NCBI GenBank assembly: GCA_052387695.1
Contig: JBQTIX010000059.1
Span: 31,755-95,754 of the forward strand
Reading direction: 5' to 3'
DNA length: 64,000 bases
DNA from: Panacagrimonas sp052387695
GTDB lineage: Bacteria; Pseudomonadota; Gammaproteobacteria; Nevskiales; Nevskiaceae
Under the pieces are notes generated by a model that saw only the letters and a list, made by a program, of their open reading frames with translations, did not search any database and was not told where the DNA came from. This document shows positions 8,787 to 16,186 of the stretch, piece after piece. The translations under genes and the position numbers were made by a program. Within the stretch, counting starts at the first letter, position 1. Each line of letters starts with the position of its first letter.

Positions 8787-8938
8787 GGTAGTGCATCAGT
8801 TTGAAATCCGTTCGCACCGAGTAGCGCCATTGCGCAGCAATGCTGCGTATCGAGGTGCCGGGCGTGCCCTCGATACGCGACGCTTCGCGGCGCGACTCGG
8901 GCCGAACGGGGTTCTGGAATTCAAACTGATGCACTACC
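8787..8938. mobile_element. MITE-like palindromic element, copy 1
   Basis: A 152-bp element with 19-bp terminal inverted repeats (GGTAGTGCATCAGTTTGAA and its complement) and internal complementary arms (CCGTTCG...CGAACGG; GTATCGAG...CTCGATAC). It is flanked by an 8-bp near-duplication: GCCGCTTG on the left, GCCGGTTG on the right (7 of 8). A second copy is at 53613-53778. No transposase is encoded, so it would need one supplied from elsewhere. The ends plus duplicated targets point to transposition rather than recombination. Confidence 0.82.
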
Positions 8939-8943
8939 GCCGG

Positions 8944-8972
8944 TTGGCAAGCGGACGACACTTCGCTACATT
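8944..8972 (+). promoter_or_regulatory. Candidate leuA promoter
   Basis: TTGGCA (8944-8949, five of six consensus bases) and TACATT (8967-8972) are spaced by exactly 17 bases. Predicted transcription start is at about 8979, immediately before the candidate leader peptide at 8981. The MITE ends at 8938, and the right copy of its target duplication (GCCGGTTG) supplies the first three bases of the -35 box. Confidence 0.45.
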
Positions 8973-8980
8973 CCGCGCCC

Positions 8981-9070
8981 ATGTTGATTGTCAGCGCCAT
9001 TTCCGCCCCTGCAAGCCCGGCCCCAGCCGACGGCGTGCTCGTGCGCGCGCTGCTGTTCCTTCTGCCGTAA
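8981..9070 (+). CDS. Candidate leucine-rich leader peptide (leuA attenuator)
   Basis: A 29-codon open frame, ATG to TAA, encoding a peptide that begins MLIVSAIS and ends VLVRALLFLLP. Eleven of its 29 residues are Leu, Ile or Val, clustered at both ends. It is placed between the predicted promoter and leuA, as ribosome-mediated attenuation leaders are. A hairpin (TCTGCC-GTAA-GGCAGA) overlaps the stop. Others follow at 9093-9113 (GCACGG/CCGTGC) and 9176-9192 (GCCGGC/GCCGGC), the last abutting the leuA Shine-Dalgarno sequence. No T-run terminator is visible, so control could act on translation or be absent. No Shine-Dalgarno precedes the ATG, so it may be leaderless. Confidence 0.4.
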   Translation: MLIVSAISAPASPAPADGVLVRALLFLLP

Positions 9071-9205
9071 GGCAGACCGAACGATTCCGGCCGCACGGGG
9101 CCACAAGCCGTGCAACACCCCTGATGTGTCCCTACGCCACCCTTGGCGACGTGCGCGACAATGTCGGCACGCGCCGCCGGCCCTGAGCCGGCAAGGAAGA
9201 GATCC

Positions 9206-10915
9206 ATGAGCATGTTGAGCAACCCCGCAACGAAGTACCGTGCGTTCAAGCCGATCGGCTTGCGCGACCGCACCTGGCCCGACCAGATCATCACCCGCCC
9301 GCCGATCTGGTGCAGCGTCGATCTTCGCGACGGCAACCAGGCCCTGATCGAGCCCATGAACCGCGTGCGCAAGCTGCGCATGTTCGAGATGCTGTGCCGC
9401 ATCGGGTTCAAGGAAATCGAGGTCGGTTTCCCGTCCGCCTCGCAGACCGACTTCGATTTCGTGCGCTGCCTGATCGAGGAAAACCGCATTCCGGAGGACG
9501 TCACCATCCAGGTGCTGACGCAGGCGCGAGAGGCGTTGATCGAACGCACCTTCGAGTCGCTCAAGGGCGCGCGACGCGCGATCGTGCACTACTACAATGC
9601 GGTGGCGCCGGTGATGCGCCGCGTCGTGTTCAATCTGTCCAAGGCCGAGGTCATCGCCCAACTCGCGGTGCAGCATGCGCAGTTGATCCAGCGACTTGCG
9701 CGCGAACAAAAAGGCACCGACTGGGTGTTCCAGTATTCGCCGGAAATGTTTTCCGGCGCGGAGCTGGAATTCTCGCGCGACATCGTCGATGCCGTGACCG
9801 AGGTCTGGCAGCCGACACGCGAGCGGCCCTGCATCATCAACCTGCCCGCGACCATCGAGCATTCCACGCCGAACATCTTCGGCGACATGATGGAATGGAT
9901 GCATCGGAATCTGGCCCGGCGCGAGGCGATCGTACTTTCCGCGCATCCGCACAACGATCGCGGCACCGGCACCGCCGCGGCCGAGTTCGCGATGATGGCG
10001 GGCTGTGATCGCGTCGAGGGCTGCCTGTTCGGCAATGGCGAGCGCACCGGCAATGTCGACGTGGTGAACCTGGCGCTCAACATGTATTCGCAGGGTGTGC
10101 ATCCGGGGCTGGATTTTTCGGACATCGACGAGGTGCGGCGCTCGGTGGAGTTCTGCAACCAGTTGCCGGTACATCCGCGGCATCCCTATGTCGGCGATCT
10201 CGTCTTCACCTCGTTCTCCGGTTCGCACCAGGACGCGATCAAGAAGGCGTTCCACGCGCGCAAGGAGGGCGATATCTGGGACATGCCCTATCTGCCCATC
10301 GACCCGCTGGATCTGGGCCGTTCCTACGAGGCCGTGATCAGAGTCAACTCGCAGTCCGGCAAGGGCGGCATCTCGTACCTGCTGGAGGCCGAGTACGGCA
10401 TCAACATGCCGCGCCGCCTGCAGATCGAATTCAGCCAGGCGGTGCAGGGGGTGACCGATGAATCCGGCAAGGAAGTCACCGCGGCCGATATCTGGGAAAT
10501 CTTCTCGGAGGAATATCTTCGGCCGCTGACGCCCTACGGGTACCTGGCGCATTTCCTGGTCGAGGACTCGACCCGTAACGAGGTGGAGATGACCACCGAG
10601 GTGATGCGCGATGGCGCCAAGCACAAGCTCGCCGGTCGCGGCAACGGGCCGATCGATGCGTTCGTACAAGCGCTGGCCAAGCTCACCGGCGAGACGATCG
10701 CGGTGGTCGATTACCACGAGCACGCCATCTCCAAAGGCGCCGATGCCAAGGCCGTGACCTACATCGAATTGAAGATCGGCGACGGCCGTCCGCTGTTCGG
10801 CGTCGGTATCGATTCCAACATCGTCACCGCCTCGCTCAAGGCCATCCTGTCCGGCCTCAACCGGCTCGCGCGCCAGCGCCAGCAAAGCGCCCCGCCTGCG
10901 CGTGCGGTGGCTTAA
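9206..10915 (+). CDS. leuA: 2-isopropylmalate synthase
   Basis: First committed enzyme of leucine synthesis, condensing 2-ketoisovalerate with acetyl-CoA. The HMGL-like TIM barrel has WCSVDLRDGNQALIEPM near residue 38 and the metal-binding SAHPHNDRG motif. A LeuA C-terminal allosteric domain ends the protein (IELKIGDGRPLFGVGIDSN). At 569 residues it is the long form. ATG 9206 is chosen because AAGGAAGAG lies just upstream (9193-9201) and MSMLSNPATKYRAF is a normal N-terminus. An in-frame start at 9143 would add unrelated residues. Confidence 0.97.
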   Translation: MSMLSNPATKYRAFKPIGLRDRTWPDQIITRPPIWCSVDLRDGNQALIEPMNRVRKLRMFEMLCRIGFKEIEVGFPSASQTDFDFVRCLIEENRIPEDVTIQVLTQAREALIERTFESLKGARRAIVHYYNAVAPVMRRVVFNLSKAEVIAQLAVQHAQLIQRLAREQKGTDWVFQYSPEMFSGAELEFSRDIVDAVTEVWQPTRERPCIINLPATIEHSTPNIFGDMMEWMHRNLARREAIVLSAHPHNDRGTGTAAAEFAMMAGCDRVEGCLFGNGERTGNVDVVNLALNMYSQGVHPGLDFSDIDEVRRSVEFCNQLPVHPRHPYVGDLVFTSFSGSHQDAIKKAFHARKEGDIWDMPYLPIDPLDLGRSYEAVIRVNSQSGKGGISYLLEAEYGINMPRRLQIEFSQAVQGVTDESGKEVTAADIWEIFSEEYLRPLTPYGYLAHFLVEDSTRNEVEMTTEVMRDGAKHKLAGRGNGPIDAFVQALAKLTGETIAVVDYHEHAISKGADAKAVTYIELKIGDGRPLFGVGIDSNIVTASLKAILSGLNRLARQRQQSAPPARAVA

Positions 10916-11498
10916 GCGCAGGGACGCCGATCCGGTCGCGCCGCAGGCAAACGCCGCGGCGCGACCGGTCGAACTTGCGACGGCCCGTCTTCATCTGCGG
11001 CCGCTGGGTTCCGCGGACGTCGGTGTGCTGCACGCCTTGTGGACCGCTCCTGAAGTGCGGCTGCATCTTTGGAACGATCACACCCTGCGCGAGGAACAGA
11101 CCCGCGACCTGCTGATGCAGAGCGAGTATCTGTTCGGGGAGCGCGGCTACGGACTCTGGGGTGGGTTTGACGCGGATAACCAGATGATCGGCTTCGCCGG
11201 ATACTGGTTCTTTCGCAACGAGCACGAGCTGGAACTGTTGTACGGCGTGGCCGAGCCGCACTGGTATCGCGGGTATGCGCGCGAGATGGCCCAGGCCCTG
11301 ATCGGATACGGGTTCGAGCACCTGCAACTCGACGAGATTCGGGCGAGCGCCGAAGCCGCCAACGCCGGCTCCGTGCGCCTGCTGAAGCGCCTCGGATTTC
11401 TCGGTGATTTTCAGCGCGGCGCCGGCAGTCAGACGCTGTTCTTTCGTCTTCCGCATGGCGTATATGGCGCAGGTGGCGGCAGCAACGAGGCGATCTGA
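10902..11498 (+). CDS. GNAT family N-acetyltransferase (RimJ/RimL type)
   Basis: A 198-residue GNAT acetyltransferase. The opening of the fold (ATARLHLRPLGSADVGVLHA) and the acetyl-CoA region (YWYRGYAREMAQALIGYGF-like, then EIRASAEAANAGSVRLLKRLGF) are of the ribosomal-protein-type RimJ/RimL subfamily, whose substrates include proteins and small molecules. The substrate here cannot be told. A GTG start at 10902 overlaps the end of leuA by 14 bases; an in-frame start further in is possible because the first 30 residues are not conserved in character. Confidence 0.85.
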   Translation: MRWLKRRDADPVAPQANAAARPVELATARLHLRPLGSADVGVLHALWTAPEVRLHLWNDHTLREEQTRDLLMQSEYLFGERGYGLWGGFDADNQMIGFAGYWFFRNEHELELLYGVAEPHWYRGYAREMAQALIGYGFEHLQLDEIRASAEAANAGSVRLLKRLGFLGDFQRGAGSQTLFFRLPHGVYGAGGGSNEAI

Positions 11499-11542
11499 AG
11501 CGGCTACACTCCCTCGCGATTTTCGGGGGCTCGGCTTGGATC

Positions 11543-12319
11543 ATGGAAGCAGAAAAACGACGCAAATATCTGCGGGCGATGGGCGTCGATATCTGGGTGC
11601 CGCGCACGGCGGCGCTCTCCGATGAGCCGGAGGTCATGATGCCCGATGTCGTAAAGGCCGTAGCTGTCGCCGGAACAAAAACAACCGCTGCCGCGGTCGC
11701 ACCGGTTTCCCGGATCGCCGAACCAAAACCGGTCGCCGAGCCAATCGCCATCCCCAGCGACTGGACCGGACTTCGTGCGATGGTCAAGGACTGCACGCGC
11801 TGCAAGCTGTGCTCGACCCGAACAAAAACCGTATTTGGTGTGGGTCCCGAATCCGCACCGCTGATGGTGATCGGCGAGGGGCCGGGTGCAGACGAGGATG
11901 CCCAGGGCGAGCCTTTCGTCGGTCGCGCCGGCAAGCTGCTCGACGAGATGCTGGCCGCCATCGGACGTAGCCGCCGCGACAATGTGTTCATCGCCAACGT
12001 CGTGAAATGCCGGCCGCCGGGCAATCGCGATCCGGAGTCTGACGAGGTCGAAGCCTGCCGGCCCTATCTCGATCAGCAGATTCGCTTGATAAAACCCAAG
12101 CTCATCGTCGGGCTCGGCCGCATTGCGGCGCAGCGGCTGCTCGCCACCGACGCGCCGCTGTCGCGTCTGCGCGGGCCCCTGCAGCATTACGGACCCGAAA
12201 AGGTCCCGCTGTTCATCACCTATCACCCTGCCTACCTGCTGCGCAGCCCGCGTGAGAAGGCCAAGAGCTGGGACGATCTCAAGAAAGTCTGGCGCTACCT
12301 GCGCGACCAGCAGCAATGA
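11543..12319 (+). CDS. Uracil-DNA glycosylase, family 4 (Fe-S)
   Basis: Base-excision repair enzyme removing uracil from DNA. After an N-terminal extension of about 75 residues, the core shows CTRCKLCSTR (first cluster cysteines), GEGPGADEDAQGEPFVGRAG, FIANVVKCRPPGNRDP, and the catalytic region ITYHPAYLLR near the C-terminus. Four cysteines fit a [4Fe-4S] cluster. It resembles the family sometimes annotated as a DNA polymerase-associated SPO1-type protein. rimI begins five bases after the stop, indicating an operon. Confidence 0.93.
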   Translation: MEAEKRRKYLRAMGVDIWVPRTAALSDEPEVMMPDVVKAVAVAGTKTTAAAVAPVSRIAEPKPVAEPIAIPSDWTGLRAMVKDCTRCKLCSTRTKTVFGVGPESAPLMVIGEGPGADEDAQGEPFVGRAGKLLDEMLAAIGRSRRDNVFIANVVKCRPPGNRDPESDEVEACRPYLDQQIRLIKPKLIVGLGRIAAQRLLATDAPLSRLRGPLQHYGPEKVPLFITYHPAYLLRSPREKAKSWDDLKKVWRYLRDQQQ

Positions 12320-12323
12320 GCGG

Positions 12324-12788
12324 ATGAGCGCGCAGCCGGAATCGTTCTGGCGCCTCGCGGTGTTGACGGAGGCGCAGCTCCCGGCAGTGCTGGATATCGA
12401 GCAGCGCGCGTACGCTTTCCCCTGGACCGAAGGCATTTTTCTTGACTGCCTGAAGGCCGGTTATTCGAGCTGGCTGCTTCAGGATCATGGCGGTCGCATC
12501 CTCGCCTATGCCCTGATGACCATGGCTGTCGGCGAGGCGCACATCCTCAACCTCGCGGTCGATCCGATGCTGCGGCGCCAGGGCCTCGCCCGATTCCTGC
12601 TCTCGCACCTCTTGCAGATTGCGCGCGCCGCGCACAGCACCATCGTGCTGCTGGAAGTGCGCCGCTCCAACAAGGCTGCGCTCAAGCTCTACCAGGGCTT
12701 CGGCTTTCGCCACATCGGCACGCGCAAGAATTACTACCCCAGTCACGATCAGCGTGAAGACGCTTACGTGCTGGCATTGGATATGTAG
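12324..12788 (+). CDS. rimI: Ribosomal protein bS18-alanine N-acetyltransferase
   Basis: Acetylates the N-terminal alanine of ribosomal protein S18. A 154-residue GNAT protein with the typical EQRAYAFPWTEGIF N-terminal motif, acetyl-CoA site LAVDPMLRRQGLARFLLSHL, and LEVRRSNKAALKLYQGFGF ending in ARKNYYPSHDQREDAYVLAL-like sequence. ATG 12324 is chosen since it follows the glycosylase stop by four bases. The coding frame could be extended upstream only by running through the glycosylase gene. Confidence 0.93.
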   Translation: MSAQPESFWRLAVLTEAQLPAVLDIEQRAYAFPWTEGIFLDCLKAGYSSWLLQDHGGRILAYALMTMAVGEAHILNLAVDPMLRRQGLARFLLSHLLQIARAAHSTIVLLEVRRSNKAALKLYQGFGFRHIGTRKNYYPSHDQREDAYVLALDM

Positions 12789-12964
12789 GTCAGGTGTACG
12801 TCGGCGCAGGTTGGCGGAGGTCGGCGTAGGTCGGCGTAGGTCGGCTCAAGCCCGCGGCTTTTAGTGGGCGGAGCCGACGCTCGCAGGTGGGAGACGGCGA
12901 GCATTCGTTTCGCCGGGGACGCAGGCCGGTTCCGCTTCGCTCGAACCGACCTGCAACCGACCTA
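12785..12964. repeat. Composite hairpin intergenic repeat, copy 2, with short tandem repeat
   Basis: Fills the gap between rimI and the MFS gene. A short tandem of GGTCGGCGTA-like units (about 12803-12840) leads into TAGGTCGGCTC-AAGCCCGCGGCTTTTAGTGGGC-GGAGCCGAC. After a middle hairpin (GCTCGC...GGCGAGC) comes the inverse end GGTTCCGCTTCGCTCGAACC and GACCTGCAACCGACCTAC. The right end also contains a TACACT hexamer (12963-12968) that may serve as -10 box for the next gene. Confidence 0.7.
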
Positions 12965-12995
12965 CACTCTCGCGAACCTCAAGAAATCTTCCCGC

Positions 12996-14231
12996 ATGAA
13001 CCGGACTCAATGGGCGTGGGCGTTCAACGATTGGGCCAATTCGGCCTTCGCAACCACGGTGCTGGTGGCGATGTTCCCGCCGCTGTTCAAGGACTACTAC
13101 GCCGCCGGCATGGCGCCTACCGACAGCACGTTCTACTTCAGCGTGTTCGGTAATTCCCTGTCGGCATTGGTCGTGGTGTTTCTCGCGCCCACGCTGGGCC
13201 TGATTGCGGACCGGCGCGGCTGGAAAAAGCAGTTCCTCGGCATGTTCACCTTGCTGGGTGTGTGCGGGACGCTCGGACTGTGTTTCGTTGGCAAGGGCCA
13301 GTGGCAGATCGCGATCTCGCTGTTCACCCTGAGCGCGATCGGCTTTTTCGGCAGCCTTGGCTTTTACGATTCCTTGCTGATCAGCGTCGCCGCGCCAGCC
13401 GAGCGCGATCGCGTCTCCGCCTTTGGCTACGGCCTCGGCTATCTCGGCGGCGGCGTGCTGTTGTCGGTCAATGTGCTGATGGCGCTCAAGCCGGAACTGT
13501 TCGGCCTCAGCGATTCGGTGGTCGCGACGAAAGTCGCCTTCGCCACGGTGGCCGTGTGGTGGGTCCTGTTCTCGCTGCCGCTGTTCCTGCGCGTGCAGGA
13601 TGTGCCTGCCAAGGGACAGGGCGTGATGGGCTGGCGGGAACTGCGCCAGACCATGACCCGCATCCTGGGCATGAAGCCGGTGCTGATGTTTCTGCTCGCG
13701 TACTGGCTGTACATCGATGCCCTGGGTACGGTGGCGCAGTTGGCGGTGGACTTCGGCAAGAACCTGGGCTTCGGCACACCGGCGCTGATCAAGGCAATCC
13801 TGCTGGTGCAGTTTGTGAGCTTTCCGGCCGCCATCGCTTTTGGCTGGATCGGCGAGCGCTTTGGCGCCAGGCGCGGCATTTACCTTGGGCTCGCGGTGTA
13901 CGTGGGAGTGACGACCTGGGCCTGGTTCATGCAGACCGAACAGGACTTCTACCTGATGGCCGCGACCGTGGGGCTGGTCCAGGGCGGCGTACAGTCGCTC
14001 TCCCGCAGTTATTTCGCGCGATTGATTCCGCAGGACTCCGCGGGCCAGTTCTTCGGCTTCTACAACATGCTCGGCAAGTTCGCGGCGGTGCTGGGTCCGC
14101 TGGTGGTGGGCGTGACCGCGACACTGACCGGCAATCCGCGATTGGCGCTGTTCAGTCTGGTATTTTTCTTTCTCGCGGGCGCCTTTTTGCTGTCTCGCGT
14201 CCGGGAGCCCTCCGCCAGCATTACGTCATAG
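12996..14231 (+). CDS. MFS transporter, UMF1 (Atg22-like) family
   Basis: A 411-residue inner membrane protein with about twelve hydrophobic segments. The opening WAFNDWANSAFATTVLVAMFP is the signature of the UMF1 subgroup of major facilitator transporters, related to yeast vacuolar amino-acid effluxer Atg22. GLVQGGVQSLSRSYFARLIP near the C-terminal half is also typical. Substrate unknown. ATG 12996 starts the conserved MNRTQWAWAFNDWANS; an earlier ATG at 12864 would add residues coded by repeat DNA. It ends six bases into the convergent plsX gene. Confidence 0.9.
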   Translation: MNRTQWAWAFNDWANSAFATTVLVAMFPPLFKDYYAAGMAPTDSTFYFSVFGNSLSALVVVFLAPTLGLIADRRGWKKQFLGMFTLLGVCGTLGLCFVGKGQWQIAISLFTLSAIGFFGSLGFYDSLLISVAAPAERDRVSAFGYGLGYLGGGVLLSVNVLMALKPELFGLSDSVVATKVAFATVAVWWVLFSLPLFLRVQDVPAKGQGVMGWRELRQTMTRILGMKPVLMFLLAYWLYIDALGTVAQLAVDFGKNLGFGTPALIKAILLVQFVSFPAAIAFGWIGERFGARRGIYLGLAVYVGVTTWAWFMQTEQDFYLMAATVGLVQGGVQSLSRSYFARLIPQDSAGQFFGFYNMLGKFAAVLGPLVVGVTATLTGNPRLALFSLVFFFLAGAFLLSRVREPSASITS

Positions 14232-15257
14232 GGCCTGGGCCGGGACGACGGACTTCAGGGCGGCGCTGAGCAGATGACTGATGCGCTGCGGAACGTTCTG
14301 CTGAACCTCCCGAAAACCCACCTTGATCGCGTTGGAAAAGCCGATCACGTCGGCGCTGCCATGCGACTTGACGACGGTGCCGTTGAGGCCCAGCAGGGTC
14401 GCGCCGTTGTAGTGTCGTGGATCGATGCGCCTCCCCAGCGCCTTGAGCGCCGGCATCGCGGCCAGCGCGGCAATCCGGTGCAGCAGGCTGGCGGTGAATT
14501 CTTCCTTGAGGAACTGCCGGATCATCTTGGCCACGCCTTCGCCGGTCTTGAGCGCAACGTTGCCGACGAAACCGTCGCAGACCACCAGGTCCACATCGGA
14601 TAGAAAAATGCCGTCGCCTTCGACGAAGCCGATGTAGTTGAGCGTCGAGGCCTGCAACAGCGCCGCGGCCGCCTTGATGGTGTCGTTGCCCTTGATCTCT
14701 TCCGAACCGATATTGAGCAGCGCCACGCTGGGCTGCTCCTCGCCGAGCATGGCCGTGATCAGGGCCGAACCCATCACTGCAAACTGAAACAACTGCTCGG
14801 GCGTGCATTCGGCGTTGGCGCCGAGATCGAGCATGTGGACGTGGCCGTTGATCGAGGGGATCGCGGAGACGATCGCCGGCCGGTCGATGCCGGGAAGGGT
14901 CTTGAGCACGAACTTCGCCGTCGCCATGAGCGCACCGGTATTCCCGGCGGAGATCATGGCGTTCGCCTGGCCTTCCTTGACCAGGTTGATCGCCACCCGC
15001 ATCGATGAATCCTTCTTGCCGCGCAGGACTTTCGACGGCGATTCATCCATCCCCACCACCTCGGAAGCGTGCTGGATCAGCAGGCGTGGCCCGGCCGAGG
15101 CCTTGAGAGCCTTGAGCTGCTTCTCGATTGCGGCCTCGTCGCCGACCAGGATCGCCCGGATTTCCGGGTTTTCGTTCACGCACGACAGCGCAGCGGCAAC
15201 CGTCACGGGAAGCCCGTGGTCGCCGCTCATCGCATCGATGGCTAGGCTTACCGGCAC
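14226..15257 (-). CDS. plsX: Phosphate acyltransferase
   Basis: Makes acyl-phosphate from acyl-ACP for phosphatidic acid synthesis by PlsY. Conserved segments include AIDAMSGDHG at the N-terminus, SAGNTGALMATA, and VVCDGFVGNVALKTGEGVAK. The GTG at 15257 (VPVSLAIDAMSGDHG) gives the normal 343 residues. An ATG at 15320 would overlap rpmF and add an uncharacteristic basic tail. rpmF lies 28 bases upstream, the standard yceD-rpmF-plsX order linking ribosomes and lipid synthesis. The fab genes that often follow are not here. Confidence 0.95.
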   Translation of the reverse strand: MPVSLAIDAMSGDHGLPVTVAAALSCVNENPEIRAILVGDEAAIEKQLKALKASAGPRLLIQHASEVVGMDESPSKVLRGKKDSSMRVAINLVKEGQANAMISAGNTGALMATAKFVLKTLPGIDRPAIVSAIPSINGHVHMLDLGANAECTPEQLFQFAVMGSALITAMLGEEQPSVALLNIGSEEIKGNDTIKAAAALLQASTLNYIGFVEGDGIFLSDVDLVVCDGFVGNVALKTGEGVAKMIRQFLKEEFTASLLHRIAALAAMPALKALGRRIDPRHYNGATLLGLNGTVVKSHGSADVIGFSNAIKVGFREVQQNVPQRISHLLSAALKSVVPAQAL

Positions 15258-15285
15258 AGCGAGCAGCCGCCCCGGGGAGGCCGGC

Positions 15286-15480
15286 TTACTCTTCCGCGGT
15301 TTCCGCGGTGGTCTTGTCAATCACTTTCCGGCCGCGGTAGTAACCGTCGGCGGTGACGTGATGACGACGGTGTGTCTCGCCCGAGGTCGGATCAACCGAC
15401 AGCGCGGGCGCGGTCAGCGCATCGTGCGAGCGACGATGTCCACGCGTGGAGCGCGACTTTCTGGACTTCTGGACTGCCAT
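15286..15480 (-). CDS. rpmF: 50S ribosomal protein L32 (bL32)
   Basis: A 64-residue large-subunit protein with MAVQKSRKSRSTRGHRRSHD and HHVTADGYYRGRKVI, nearly invariant bL32 motifs. It lacks zinc-finger cysteines, so it is the C-minus form as in Escherichia coli. The C-terminus (DKTTAETAEE) is slightly longer than usual. It follows the DUF177 gene by one base. Confidence 0.98.
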   Translation of the reverse strand: MAVQKSRKSRSTRGHRRSHDALTAPALSVDPTSGETHRRHHVTADGYYRGRKVIDKTTAETAEE

Positions 15481-15481
15481 T

Positions 15482-16018
15482 TCACTTCCCTCGGGCTGGG
15501 GTTACGCCCTTCAAACTCAGATTCTTCAATGCCGCCAAGCCACCGGTCTTGCGACCCGGCTCCGGCGACGACTCACCCGCTGAAGCGTGCACAAGCGGGC
15601 GCGCATTCTCGCACGCCGGGCAGCGGGGCATCATCGGGATCGTCAGCAGGATTTCCTCCTCGACGATCTCGTGCAGCATCACGCGGTCATCCACCACGAG
15701 ATAAGGCTCGGCGTGCTCGATCAGTCTAGCCTCGTCAGCCTCGCTTTTCGCGATCGCCAGTTGCAGCCGGACGTCCAGCGGCCAGTCGAAAGGCTTGAGA
15801 CAGACCCGGCACTCGAATCTGAGCTGACCCGCTATGCCGCCCTCGATCCAGCCCTGCTTCGCCGCATCGATCCGAAACCCCATCCGCACCGTCAGCCGCT
15901 CAAGACCGGGCACCGCGTACTCCGCCACCCGTTCCAGGCGGGTCGCGCTCAACTCTCCCGAGTATTGCTCCGCACGGGCCAGGGCCTGGGACGCGCTGAG
16001 GGATGGGGGGATGGCCAT
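15482..16018 (-). CDS. yceD: YceD family (DUF177) protein, rRNA/L32-associated
   Basis: A 178-residue member of DUF177, found next to rpmF in most proteobacteria; plant and bacterial members are implicated in 23S rRNA accumulation. The conserved CRVCL motif and the acidic EDEARLIEHAEPYLVVDDRV-like segment, followed by EEEILLTIPMMPRC, are the family core. ATG 16018 (MAIPPSLSASQALA) is preferred; an upstream ATG at 16066 would add 16 residues. The upstream gap of 168 bases before the divergent acylase gene should contain both promoters, but none is convincing. Confidence 0.9.
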   Translation of the reverse strand: MAIPPSLSASQALARAEQYSGELSATRLERVAEYAVPGLERLTVRMGFRIDAAKQGWIEGGIAGQLRFECRVCLKPFDWPLDVRLQLAIAKSEADEARLIEHAEPYLVVDDRVMLHEIVEEEILLTIPMMPRCPACENARPLVHASAGESSPEPGRKTGGLAALKNLSLKGVTPARGK

Positions 16019-16186
16019 GGGGTGGAGCGAAAAAGGGCGCGAATGGTAGGTTTGCGGTCTTCCCAAGTCAAAGCGGTCTCTGAAACGCCTGCCCGTCGTG
16101 CAACGCGATCACGGGGCACTTCGTTGCCAGGGGCCCTCCATGCACCGATTCTTCGCGCTGCAATCTGCGCCGCGAATAATGTCCGG

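Noticed and set aside
8966..10885. 639-codon open frame on the minus strand opposite leuA
   Set aside because: Same kind of shadow frame. leuA is unmistakable on the other strand.
15587..16186. Long N-terminal extension of the penicillin acylase frame
   Set aside because: These bases are covered by the yceD coding region on the minus strand, and the acylase homology begins only after ATG 16187.
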